A program made the position numbers and the translations under genes. 64,000 bases of DNA from Kitasatospora kifunensis (GTDB lineage: Bacteria > Actinomycetota > Actinomycetes > Streptomycetales > Streptomycetaceae), in contig NZ_JACHJV010000001.1 in the NCBI RefSeq assembly GCF_014203855.1, positions 1,364,001 to 1,428,000 on the forward strand, written 5' to 3'. Positions 1-7,356 of the stretch are shown one piece after another. Numbering within the stretch: the stretch's first letter is position 1; each line of letters starts with the position of its first letter. The notes beneath the pieces are model-generated. The model was not told where the DNA came from. It saw only the letters and a program-made list of their open reading frames with translations, and did not search any database.

Positions 1-29
1 GGCACAGCGGGCCAACCAGATACGGCAGG

Positions 30-1442
30 TCAGCCGAGCAGGCCGCCCATGTGCCCGTCGTCGGCGAGAGCGTTCCACAGGCTCGCCTCCCGCGCGACGG
101 CCGAGGGATCGAGGCGGGCGAGCAGTTCCAGGCCGGCTTCGGCGAGTAGCTCGTCCAGATCGAAGACCTGCCAGCCGACCGAGCTCCACTGGGCAACCGC
201 CTCGCGCAGCCGGGTCAGCACCCAGATCGCCAGGTAGTACGCCGACAGGTCGCAGGCCAACTGAGCGGCAGGCCAGCCCTCTTCGCCGTCGCCCTCGGTG
301 ATCTCGACCCGGCCGCTCACCCCGTCGAGCACGACCTGGCAGTTGTAGGCCGTCGCGCCCAGCAGGAAGTAGTCGAGTTGGTGGGCGCGGTCGGCCGGCT
401 CCTCGGCGTACCACGGGCAGCGCTCACCCAGGGTGGCGAGCGGGCGCTGCTGGTCGCCACTGAACCGGTCGGTCACGGGTAGGCCGACGCTGGTGAGCAG
501 TTGGCGGGTCGGCTGGTGGCGCAGGCCGGCCGGCAGGTCGTCCGGGTGCAGCGGCTGGACCTCGCCCAACTCGGCCATCAGCTCCGAGGTGATCTCGTAG
601 GCGAGGGCGTGGCCACCCAGCTCAGCCGCCCACGCGCCGGGACGGGCGCCCCAGCACAGCCCGTACACCAGCAGGGCGGCGCTCCACAGCGCGGCCACAC
701 CGCTCGGCTCGAAGAGCGCCGGGTCGACCGCGCGCAACCGCCGCTCGACGGCGCCGGTCACCTCCGCCAGCACAGCGGGCCCGCGACGACCGTCCTGGGC
801 CGCCGGGTCGCAGGCGGCGCTGCGCAGGGCCGCCAGCTCGTGCAGGAAGAGCAGGACGACGGACAGGTCACTGGCGAGCACGTCGAGCAGCACCTCGGCC
901 GGCTTGCCATAGGTGATCCCGGCCAGCGCGACCTGGCCGGTCCTACCGTCCAGGACCAGCCGGTCACGCTGCACCGTACCGAGCATCAGCAGGTGGTCGG
1001 TGCCTAGCGCCGCGTCAGGCAGCCTTTGCCCGTCAAGGAGCGGCTCCCCCAGCCTTCGGCCGGGAGGTGCCCCCATGTGCGTGCTCTCGGCGTGCCGGCC
1101 GGAAGTCCTCGTACTGGACGTACTTGGGCTTTCGGCCGGTGCGGCGAGAGTGCGTGCCGGGCGTCGCGACGGGGCGAAGGTTGCCTGACGCGGCGCTAGC
1201 ACCGAGTCGTCCAACTGGTCGGCCAGCGGTCGCAGGAGAACCTCGGGATCGGTTTCGAACCGGAGGAAGTCGAGGCCGGTGAGCGTACCGCCCTGCCGAG
1301 GCAGGCCGAGCTCCGTCAGCAGACGCCTGGTCGGCTCGTGGATGAGCGCCGCCGGCAGCGCCTGCTCGGACAGGCAGACGGTGCCGTCCGGGCCGAACCA
1401 GCCCGTGATCCGGTCCCGATCGATGTCAACCTTCAACTGCAC
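30..1442 (-). CDS. Protein with two tandem SUKH-4-like immunity domains
   Basis: About 470 aa from a GTG start at 1442, chosen because GGGGAGG sits 5 nt upstream; an ATG at 1481 is possible but has no such site. The protein repeats one unit twice: a segment reading LPAALIHEPTRRLLTELGLP (second copy LPAGLRHQPTRQLLTSVGLP), then a strand-rich piece with a VLDGxxGxV core, then a short helical tail. This order matches the SUKH-4 family, whose SUKH-superfamily relatives neutralise polymorphic toxins or act in other protein-binding roles. A Pro/Ser/Thr-rich linker splits the first unit. No toxin gene is visible nearby. The gene is transcribed away from the Hsp70-like operon with only 322 nt between them, so shared control is plausible. 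Family assignment rests on motif recall; the function is inferred. Confidence 0.72.
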   Translation of the reverse strand: MQLKVDIDRDRITGWFGPDGTVCLSEQALPAALIHEPTRRLLTELGLPRQGGTLTGLDFLRFETDPEVLLRPLADQLDDSVLAPRQATFAPSRRPARTLAAPAESPSTSSTRTSGRHAESTHMGAPPGRRLGEPLLDGQRLPDAALGTDHLLMLGTVQRDRLVLDGRTGQVALAGITYGKPAEVLLDVLASDLSVVLLFLHELAALRSAACDPAAQDGRRGPAVLAEVTGAVERRLRAVDPALFEPSGVAALWSAALLVYGLCWGARPGAWAAELGGHALAYEITSELMAELGEVQPLHPDDLPAGLRHQPTRQLLTSVGLPVTDRFSGDQQRPLATLGERCPWYAEEPADRAHQLDYFLLGATAYNCQVVLDGVSGRVEITEGDGEEGWPAAQLACDLSAYYLAIWVLTRLREAVAQWSSVGWQVFDLDELLAEAGLELLARLDPSAVAREASLWNALADDGHMGGLLG

Positions 1443-1764
1443 CCGTGCCTCCCCGTGGTGTGTCCCTGCTGCGGAGATCATCCAACAATCCACCGGGACC
1501 CACGCAGGCAGGGCCCGAGCAGCACGCCGCGGGGGGTTCTCCCGGCAACTCTTGGATCGTGCCAATCGTGCCGTTCGGCTGGTCCACACGCTCACCGACG
1601 CCTATCCTGATGCCACTGAGCATCATCATGACGAAGCGTCAGATCACCATCCACCCAGCGCTGTTGAGTCGACCTGGGCGGACCTTGACCGACCTCGGCC
1701 GACCTCGGCTGACCTGGGCGGATCTGGGCGGATCTGGCGGACCGGAACGGCAAGGGGACGGTGC
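1443..1764. promoter_or_regulatory. Divergent intergenic region between SUKH-4 gene and TPR/Hsp70 operon
   Basis: This 322-nt gap must hold both divergent promoters. Its right half carries the seven 10-bp repeats listed separately, and AAGGGGAC lies 5 nt before the ATG at 1765. An open frame runs through the gap into the TPR gene, but it overlaps the divergent gene and has no ribosome site, so I did not extend the gene into it. Confidence 0.5.
1671..1740. repeat. Seven tandem copies of a 10-bp unit, consensus GACCTSGGCS
   Basis: Seven uninterrupted, imperfect 10-mers run from 1671 to 1740: GACCTGGGCG, GACCTTGACC, GACCTCGGCC, GACCTCGGCT, GACCTGGGCG, GATCTGGGCG, GATCTGGCGG. The period is close to one helical turn, so every copy faces the same side of DNA. 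The array ends 25 nt before the first codon of the TPR gene, within its likely 5' UTR or promoter. A cooperative protein-binding array or an RNA leader element are both possible. Confidence 0.85.
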
Positions 1765-4700
1765 ATGGCGCAGCTCGCACTGCTGCTGCTCGTGGTGGCG
1801 CTGGTCGGTGCGGGCAGTGCCGCGCTGGTCCGGCACAAGCGCGCCTTCGATCCGGCCGCGGTGGCCAAGGCGCTGACCCGGGCGGCAGCCCGGGCCACGG
1901 CCGGGGAGCAGGAGCAGGCCCGGCGCCGCTACGCCCGGTTGGTCAAACGGCTGGCGGCAGCACCCGAACCACTGCGGGCGCAGCGCGGCCTCGCCCTGCT
2001 CGGGCAGGCCAACGCCACGGCCGCGCTGGGCGATGCCCCCGGCGCGTTCGCGCTCTACCGCGAGGCGTTCCCGCTGCTGCGCGAGCCGGCCTGGCAGTTG
2101 CCCCGGTGGAGCCTGCGTCAACTCGCCGAGGAGCAGATCCAGGCCCTCGACGGCCGCGCCTCCACCGCCCAGCCCCCCGACGGCCAATCCCCCTCCACCC
2201 AAGCCGACGGCGACCTCTCGCCAGTGCTCGCCTTCCTACAGACGGCGGCCCAGGGCGCGGAGCCGGGGACCGACGCCGAGGCCGAGGCGGCGGTCCGTGC
2301 GCTGGACTGGCTGCAACGGCGCTGCCGAGAGGGCACGGTCGCACAGCGGGAGCACGCCACGACCGCGGCCCTGGCCACGCTGCCGGGCCGGGACTGGCCA
2401 GTGCTCGCCCGGACGGCACTGCTGCACGGCTCGGGGCGGACGGAGCAGGCCGAAACCCTGCTGGCGGCGGCCGCGCCCGCCGGCAGCGGCGAGCTCTGGT
2501 TCCGCCGGGGCGCCCAACTCAGCGCCCGCCGGCAGGAGACAGCGGCGGTAGCGGCCTTCGACGAGGCGCTGCGGCGCGGCCCGGGCGAGCCCAACCCGTG
2601 GTCGCGCGGGCCGCTGCTGCGCGCGGAGTCGCTGCTCTTCCGTGGCCTGGCCCGCCAGCGGCTCGGCGAGTTGGACACGGCCGGGGCCGACCTGCGCGCG
2701 GCGGTGGCCGAGGCGCCGCGGGACCCGCGGCCGCGCTACGCGCTGGGCCGGCTCGCGCTGCAGCTCGGCGCGGACGAGCAGGCGCGCCAGCAGTTCACCG
2801 CAGCGCTGGGGACACAACACACCTACGCCCCGGCCCGCTTGGGCCTGGCCCTGCTGCACGAACGCGCCGCTCGGCCCGCCGAGGCGGCGGCGGACTACCG
2901 GGCCGCGCTGGACCTGGCCCCGCACTGGCGGCCGGCCCGGGTCCGGCTCGGCGCCGCGCTGCTGGCGGCCGACCGGCCCGCCGAAGCGGAACCGCTGCTA
3001 CGCGCCGAGGCGGAGCCCGGCCCAGTGGACGGGACGGACGCGACGGACGCGACGGACGACCGCTGGAGCCGGACCGCCGCCTTCCACCACGGCCTCGCGC
3101 TGGCCCGAGCGGGCGACCCAGCGGGCGCACTCGCACGCTGGGAACCGCTGCGCGGCGAGGACCTGCTGGACCGGCTCGCCCAGGCCCGGGACCAGTTGGC
3201 GCGAGGGCGGCTCGCGGTCGACCCGGCGGCGGCCCGCGCGCTCTGGCAGCAGGCCACGACCGACGCCCCGGCCACGCCGGGCTACCGCCTGGCGCTGCGC
3301 GAGGCAGCGCTACGCGAGACGGCGTACCTCCTGCTCACCCGCCGCGACCTGCCACAGGCCCGCGCCGAGGCCACCGCCGCACTCGACCTGGCCGACGCGC
3401 TGCGCCACCCTGGCCCTGCCACCCCGACCGCTCCTGCCGCTCCTGCCGCCCCCGCCGCTCCTGCCATGCCTGCCACCCCTGCCACCCCGACTGCGGCGGA
3501 CGGGCGCACGGCGCGGCTGCGCGCCGCGCTCGCCCTGTCCCAGGGCTCGGCAGACGGCGTGAGCGCGCTGCTCAGCCCGAGCGAGGCCCCCGCCGACCGC
3601 TACCACCTGGCCGCCGCCGCCCTGTTGACCGGCCATCCGGTGCGCACCATCGCCTTCCTCGCGCCGCTCGATCCACAGCCGGCGGGTGACCCCGCGCTGG
3701 CCCGGCTGCGTGCCCTGCTCGCCGAGCGGGCCGGCAACTGGCCTGCGGCGCTGGAGTGGCACCAGCACTTCCTGAACAGCCCAGCACCCCATACCCCGAC
3801 GTCCAACCCCCGTGAGCCCAACTCCCCCGCCATGGCACACCAGCCGTGCGTCTGCGGGTTCGGCGCGCCCTGCACCGAAGCGGCCACCGACGCCTGCGGT
3901 GGGTGCGGCCGGGAGGGCTGCGCTGTCCACCTGCACCGCCCACAGGCCGCCGGGGCCGGTTCGCCGCGCTGCGAGCGCTGCGTCGGCCCCGCGCTGCGCG
4001 CGGTGCTGGACTGCGCCCGCCGGGCCGGCCTCCCTGAGCAGGCCGAGCAGACGCTGTCCGCCTGGGCCGACGCGCTCGGCCACGCACCCACGGCCGCCCC
4101 CGTCCGGCGCGACCTCGCGCTGCTGCGCGCCGAGCGGGGCGATCTGGACGGCGCCCTGACCCAACTGCCCGCCGAGGCCGCCCGGGAACGCGGTGCCGTG
4201 CTGGTCCGCCGCGCCGCAGCCGCACTGGAAGCGGCGCAGACCGCCCGCGCGGCCGGCGATCTGCGACAGGTCGTGGAGCTGAGGCCGGATCACCCCCAGG
4301 CCGCCGCCGCCCTCGGCCTGCTGGCGGAGCACGAGGCCCACCTGAGCGCCGTCGAGGGCTGCTACCGGCAGGCCTGGGAGGGCTACCGCGCGCTGCTGCT
4401 CGAGGACCCGACCCACCCCCGCCTGCTGCACGCCCTCGGCCTGACCGGCTACCGCCTGGCCACCGCACCCGCACCCCCAACCGGCGCCACACTCGGCGCC
4501 ACACCCGACGACAACGAGCCGATCTGGCTGTGGACCATCGGCTGCCTGATCGCCGCTCTCCAGCTGCCCGAGCTGTGGACCGAGACCGCCCGCGCCACCG
4601 GACGACTGGCCGACCCGCAGCGGATCGCCGTCGCCCGCGCCGCGCTCATCGACCGGCTCCGGGAGGACCTGCGGGCGCTCGACCGCGCGCAGGGCCGCAG

Positions 4701-6135
4701 CGGCGACGAGGTGGCCGCCTGGACCGTGCGACTCGGCATGGAGGCGCACAGCGCCGAGGCGTTCGCCCGGGAGGAGGAGCTGCGGATATCCGGGCCGGGC
4801 GGAGGCAGCCGCCGGCTCGTCCTCGGCCCAACCCTGGGACGACTCCTGCAAGCGCCCCCGAAGAGCCGCGAACTCGCCGACTGGCAGCAGCAGTTCGAGC
4901 ACGCAGTGCAGCCCTGGCGCAGACCGGGACCGTTCGGCGTCCATCCGCTGACCCAAGCCCTCACCCTCTTCGACGCCCTCGGCCCACACCGCTACCTGCT
5001 GATCCAGGGCCGACACGCGGCCGCCGTCGCCGCGCTGGACGCGATACCGGACTCGGCTCGCGACCAGGCCTGGCGGGAGCTGCTCCAGCAGGCGCTGACC
5101 AGCCAGGCCAGGGAGCACCACCGGCAGCAGGACTGGCGCGAGGCCCTGGCCTGCCTGACCCGCGCCCGGACGCTACAGGGCGGCCCGGTCCCGCCATCGC
5201 TGGCCGAGATCGCCGCCGACTGCGGCCTGCGTGCCGCCCGCGCCCTGCTCAAGGAGAGCGGCGACGACCAGGCGGGAGCGGTGGCCCTGCTGGAGCAGGC
5301 GCAGGCCCTGGCTCCCGAGCACCACGAGGTGTGCAGCAACCTCGGGGCCGCCTACGCCCAACTGGCCCGGAAGATCAGCAACGAGGGCAAGGAGTTCTCC
5401 CGCGCCCTGGTCCTGCTGCGCAAGGCGATCGCACTGGCCCCGCAGGACCCGACCGCCCGGCACTTCCTGGCCGCCGCCCTGGGCAACCGGGCCCGCCAAC
5501 TCAGCGGCCCCGGGCCGGACAAGGACCTGCTGGAGGCGGCGGAGCTGTGGCGGGAGCTGATCGGCCTCGACCCGCAGGAACCGGAGCACCGGTTCGGCCT
5601 CGCCCACGTGCTGCGCGTGCTGGCCGGCTCCGCCGCCCGGTCCGGCGACCGCGCGGCGGCCGTCAGCCGGATGGCCGCCGCGCTGGAGGCCGATCCGGAG
5701 TGGACCGGCGACGCCGGACGCGAGGCGCCGCGCCGGGTCGCGGTGCTGCTGGCCAACTCGCTGCAGGACCACCAGGACCGCCCGTTCACGGAGCGCGCCG
5801 CGCTGCTCAAGCAGGCCCGGTCCTACGACGATTCGGTCGAGCTGCGCGAACTGATGGTCGCCGTCTGGCGCAGCGAGGCGGCGGACCACTTCGGCGCCAA
5901 CCGCTACGAGAAGTCCACCGCGCTGCTGGAGGAGGCCCTGCAACTGGCACCTAACCCGGCGACGGCCGCCAAGGTCCGCGACGAGCTGGGCATCGTCTAC
6001 GGCGCGTACGCCGTCCGCCAGGCGAACATGCGCCAGTTCCGGCAGGCCAAGAGCCTGATCGGGCAGGCCATCGAGTACAGCCCGAAGGACCGGAACCTGC
6101 GCAACCTCCAGCGGCGGATCAACTCACTGCGCTGA
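1765..6135 (+). CDS. Large membrane-anchored tetratricopeptide-repeat protein with central Cys cluster
   Basis: 1456 aa. The ATG at 1765 follows AAGGGGAC and gives a protein that begins directly with a hydrophobic segment (residues 1-22) followed by Arg/Lys, so it is likely an N-terminal anchor with a cytoplasmic body. Most of the rest is Ala/Leu/Arg-rich helical pairs with TPR spacing, clearest at about 200-470 and 1150-1450. A Pro/Ala/Thr linker lies at about 550-580. At about 692-741 there are eight Cys (C-x-C-x5-C, C-x2-C-x4-C, C-x2-C) plus HxH, as in a treble-clef or RING-like zinc site. It is the first gene of the operon that continues with J-like, GrpE-like and Hsp70 genes. TPR proteins commonly dock Hsp70 tails, so a scaffold or co-chaperone role is inferred. 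Confidence 0.8.
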   Translation: MAQLALLLLVVALVGAGSAALVRHKRAFDPAAVAKALTRAAARATAGEQEQARRRYARLVKRLAAAPEPLRAQRGLALLGQANATAALGDAPGAFALYREAFPLLREPAWQLPRWSLRQLAEEQIQALDGRASTAQPPDGQSPSTQADGDLSPVLAFLQTAAQGAEPGTDAEAEAAVRALDWLQRRCREGTVAQREHATTAALATLPGRDWPVLARTALLHGSGRTEQAETLLAAAAPAGSGELWFRRGAQLSARRQETAAVAAFDEALRRGPGEPNPWSRGPLLRAESLLFRGLARQRLGELDTAGADLRAAVAEAPRDPRPRYALGRLALQLGADEQARQQFTAALGTQHTYAPARLGLALLHERAARPAEAAADYRAALDLAPHWRPARVRLGAALLAADRPAEAEPLLRAEAEPGPVDGTDATDATDDRWSRTAAFHHGLALARAGDPAGALARWEPLRGEDLLDRLAQARDQLARGRLAVDPAAARALWQQATTDAPATPGYRLALREAALRETAYLLLTRRDLPQARAEATAALDLADALRHPGPATPTAPAAPAAPAAPAMPATPATPTAADGRTARLRAALALSQGSADGVSALLSPSEAPADRYHLAAAALLTGHPVRTIAFLAPLDPQPAGDPALARLRALLAERAGNWPAALEWHQHFLNSPAPHTPTSNPREPNSPAMAHQPCVCGFGAPCTEAATDACGGCGREGCAVHLHRPQAAGAGSPRCERCVGPALRAVLDCARRAGLPEQAEQTLSAWADALGHAPTAAPVRRDLALLRAERGDLDGALTQLPAEAARERGAVLVRRAAAALEAAQTARAAGDLRQVVELRPDHPQAAAALGLLAEHEAHLSAVEGCYRQAWEGYRALLLEDPTHPRLLHALGLTGYRLATAPAPPTGATLGATPDDNEPIWLWTIGCLIAALQLPELWTETARATGRLADPQRIAVARAALIDRLREDLRALDRAQGRSGDEVAAWTVRLGMEAHSAEAFAREEELRISGPGGGSRRLVLGPTLGRLLQAPPKSRELADWQQQFEHAVQPWRRPGPFGVHPLTQALTLFDALGPHRYLLIQGRHAAAVAALDAIPDSARDQAWRELLQQALTSQAREHHRQQDWREALACLTRARTLQGGPVPPSLAEIAADCGLRAARALLKESGDDQAGAVALLEQAQALAPEHHEVCSNLGAAYAQLARKISNEGKEFSRALVLLRKAIALAPQDPTARHFLAAALGNRARQLSGPGPDKDLLEAAELWRELIGLDPQEPEHRFGLAHVLRVLAGSAARSGDRAAAVSRMAAALEADPEWTGDAGREAPRRVAVLLANSLQDHQDRPFTERAALLKQARSYDDSVELRELMVAVWRSEAADHFGANRYEKSTALLEEALQLAPNPATAAKVRDELGIVYGAYAVRQANMRQFRQAKSLIGQAIEYSPKDRNLRNLQRRINSLR

Positions 6136-6211
6136 ACCACCGCACCACCGCCACCTGTTCACTCGTAAGTTCGCCCGAAAGTTCACTCGCGAGGGAGACG
6201 AGACCGCCGCC

Positions 6212-6637
6212 ATGCCGCTGTACGAACCGTCGCCGTACGAGGTCCTGGGCATCCCGCTCACGGCCGGGGTACGCGAGATCAACCTCGCCGTGGGCCCGGC
6301 GGTGAAGAAGGGCCGCTACAGCCGCCAACAGATCCAGGAGGCCGCCGCTCTGCTGCGAAGCCCGGACCGGCGGCTGGAGTTGGACGTCCAGCAGCCGCTG
6401 CCGCCCGAGCCGGTGACGGGCGTCGCCGAGCTGCTGGCCCCGGCCCTGGCCGAGCCGCTGCTGGTGATCGACCGACCGCCGCTGCCGCCCGCCGAGGCGT
6501 TCCTGGTGCTGCGCCGCGCGGAGTTGGCGGCGGACTTCACCGAGCCGCAGCCTGCCGGGGTCGACCCCGAGCCCCCCGTCCCCGCGCGCTTCGCCGCCGA
6601 CCTGTCGGTACTGCCACCCATCGACCTCCCGGATTGA
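6212..6637 (+). CDS. Degenerate J-domain-like protein lacking HPD
   Basis: 141 aa from the ATG at 6212, with GAGGGAGACGAG upstream. The N-terminus (SPYEVLGIP, then a helix, then LLRSPDRRLELD) matches the first and last parts of a J-domain, which in classical DnaJ read DYYEVLGV and LSDPEKRAxYD. The middle is shortened, and the HPD tripeptide needed to stimulate Hsp70 ATPase is missing; VKKGRYS occupies that place. The C-terminal half is Pro/Leu-rich without a recognised domain. It sits between the TPR gene (76 nt before) and the GrpE-like gene (5 nt after), so it is probably translated with them. A docking rather than ATPase-stimulating role is inferred. Confidence 0.65.
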   Translation: MPLYEPSPYEVLGIPLTAGVREINLAVGPAVKKGRYSRQQIQEAAALLRSPDRRLELDVQQPLPPEPVTGVAELLAPALAEPLLVIDRPPLPPAEAFLVLRRAELAADFTEPQPAGVDPEPPVPARFAADLSVLPPIDLPD

Positions 6638-6642
6638 GCGGC

Positions 6643-7341
6643 ATGACAACCCCCGAGACACACCAACCCGACCACACCCACCAGCCCGACCAGACCCACG
6701 AACCCGACCGGCCAACCCAGCCACCCGAGTTACCTCATCCCCTGGCCGTGCCGCAGCGGGCCCTGGACATCGATCTGGCGCAGTCCTTCAGCCAGTTGCT
6801 CTACCGGGCCTCGCTGCTGCAGCGCCTGCGGGGCGAGGAGGCGCAGGCGGCCAAGGAGGCGCAGCAGGAGCTGCTGGGGCTGCTGATCGAGGTGGACGAC
6901 GCACTGCAGGCGCTGCGGCTGGACCCGGAGTTGGAGCTGCTGGGGCGGGGTGCGGGGATCGATGCCACCCGCCGCCGACTGCTGGGCAAACTGGCCAAGG
7001 CGGGTGTGCGCCCGATGCGGCTGGACGGGCTGGCGGCGGACCCGACGCTGTCCGAGATCGTGGGCGGCCAGGCGCGGCCCGAGTTGGAGCCCGAGACGGT
7101 CGTCCAGACCGTGGTCACCGGCTTCTTCTGGCACGAGGAGGTGCTCCGTCGCGCGCAGGTCGTGGTCGCCACCGCACCGCCCACCGCGCCGCCCGCAGCA
7201 CAGGATGACGAGGCCTGCGCCGCGGTGGACCCCCAGGACCTCCCCGCCGGTGAACCCTCGAAGAACGCTCCCCGCCAGGCCAGGATCCAGCCCAGCGGGA
7301 CTCGGAAAGCCAAGGCCCGGCGTGGGCGACGCAAGCGATAG
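6643..7341 (+). CDS. Divergent GrpE-like nucleotide exchange factor
   Basis: 232 aa. The ATG at 6643 is 5 nt after the previous stop; a TTG at 6634 overlapping that stop is an alternative. The N-terminal ~30 residues are a His/Pro/Asp/Thr repeat (THQPDHTHQPDQTHEPD). Then comes a long helix (about 40-100) with the LLxLLIEVDDALQAL pattern of the GrpE coiled coil, and a C-terminal part with GVRPMRLDGLAADP and TVVTGFFWHEEVLRRAQVVV, resembling the GrpE beta-wing (GYxxxGxVLRxAxVxV). The tail is Arg/Lys-rich. GrpE releases ADP from Hsp70; its place 15 nt before the hsp70 gene supports a dedicated pair. Identity to classical GrpE is low. Confidence 0.7.
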   Translation: MTTPETHQPDHTHQPDQTHEPDRPTQPPELPHPLAVPQRALDIDLAQSFSQLLYRASLLQRLRGEEAQAAKEAQQELLGLLIEVDDALQALRLDPELELLGRGAGIDATRRRLLGKLAKAGVRPMRLDGLAADPTLSEIVGGQARPELEPETVVQTVVTGFFWHEEVLRRAQVVVATAPPTAPPAAQDDEACAAVDPQDLPAGEPSKNAPRQARIQPSGTRKAKARRGRRKR

Positions 7342-7356
7342 TCAGGGGGAAACGAC

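Noticed and set aside
1279..1764. Upstream extension of the TPR protein
   Set aside because: It overlaps the divergent SUKH gene and the repeat array, has no ribosome site, and would bury the N-terminal anchor.
3310..5121. 600-codon open frame antisense to the TPR gene
   Set aside because: High-GC DNA keeps the opposite strand open; the composition is Gly/Arg/Gln-rich with no domain, and the + strand has clear TPR repeats.
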